Shown here: piece after piece, positions 63,901 through 64,000 of the stretch
Layout of the letters: each line of letters starts with the position of its first letter
How positions within the stretch are numbered: position 1 is the first letter of the stretch
Assembly (NCBI RefSeq): GCF_949987515.2
Contig: NC_082690.1
Span: forward strand, 105,088,400-105,152,399
DNA length: 64,000 nucleotides
DNA from: Delphinus delphis
Lineage: Eukaryota; Chordata; Mammalia; Artiodactyla; Delphinidae
Direction of reading: 5' to 3'
Notes under the pieces: generated by a model
Database searches by the model: none
Told to the model about the DNA's origin: nothing
What the model saw: only the letters and a program-made list of their open reading frames with translations
Program-made: the position numbers and the translations under genes

Positions 63901-64000
63901 CCCTATCATTGTCCGGTTCCCCCTCCCACCCCGCATCCCTGGGCCCACCTGGCGCAGGATGAAGGCCACCACATCCGCCGACTCCCAGTAGCTGGCGTGG
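60979..64000 (-). CDS. PITPNM1: Membrane-associated phosphatidylinositol transfer protein 1 (Nir2), C-terminal part
   Basis: Nir2 moves phosphatidylinositol and phosphatidic acid between ER and plasma membrane or Golgi. The window cuts the gene at its right edge. Exons seen on minus: 64000-63949 (partial), 63823-63713, 63276-63160, 62946-62798, 62711-62562, 62481-62298, 62004-61876, 61242-60979, coding the last 384 or so residues of about 1,244. The first piece is the end of the DDHD domain (HASYWESADVVAFILRQ). The LNS2 domain follows (VYPVRMVVRGDHTYAECC, VFSIDGSFTASVSIMG, YLIVYVTGRPDMQKHRVV). Its first catalytic Asp is replaced (S-I-D-G-S versus D-x-D-x-T in lipins), so it is a lipid-binding, non-catalytic version, as known for this family. 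The tail SISLKLDGEE ends the protein. The N-terminal PITP domain is outside the window. Confidence 0.96.
61465..61675 (+). mobile_element. MIR SINE remnant in PITPNM1 intron
   Basis: 'aactaacgtttagcaagcac' is followed by 'catttccattttgcagatga' and 'gaaattgaggctcagaaagg', a MIR-like series between two PITPNM1 exons. Confidence 0.7.

Overview
This window is ordinary nuclear DNA from a mammal, almost certainly a cetacean (probably a toothed whale). The evidence is the set of tRNA-derived CHR-type SINEs, whose heads read like 'cttccctggtggcgcagtgg'. They sit next to much older MIR, L2 and hAT debris that all placental mammals share. The gene order matches human 11q13.2: CARNS1(+), RPS6KB2(+), PTPRCAP(-), CORO1B(-), GPR152(-), CABP4(+), TMEM134(-), AIP(+), PITPNM1(-, partial). 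Base 1 to about 180 may hold the 3' end of the expected upstream neighbour, TBC1D10C.

I rebuilt every coding exon by hand. I used GT/AG borders, reading-frame continuity and recalled human protein sequences. All nine genes give open frames close to the human length: CARNS1 951 aa, RPS6KB2 486, PTPRCAP 205, CORO1B 488, GPR152 461, CABP4 272, TMEM134 195, AIP 330, and the last 384 or so residues of PITPNM1. No gene is broken.

Layout. 1-5690: repeat-bearing intergenic DNA. 5691-14300: CARNS1, with a TATA promoter. 15240-21000: RPS6KB2. 21100-23430: PTPRCAP, tail-to-tail with RPS6KB2. 23830-29230: CORO1B. 29500-33820: repeats. 33824-35209: GPR152. 37150-40081: CABP4, head-to-head with GPR152. 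40100-46160: AT-rich L1/HAL1-like and SINE-cluster desert. 46167-50982: TMEM134. 53860-60156: AIP. 60760-64000: PITPNM1, tail-to-tail with AIP.

The genes do not form one pathway. They make a muscle/brain dipeptide (CARNS1), growth-signalling and actin regulators (RPS6KB2, CORO1B), a lymphocyte CD45 partner (PTPRCAP), a photoreceptor synapse calcium sensor (CABP4), an AHR/HSP90 co-chaperone (AIP), a lipid-transfer protein (PITPNM1), an orphan receptor (GPR152) and a poorly known membrane protein (TMEM134). I found no unknown gene system. The best leads are loss of the Ser-2 codon in CORO1B, a stop-free, in-frame GC-AG intron inside the RPS6KB2 kinase domain, and promoter motif arrangements at CABP4, AIP and RPS6KB2.
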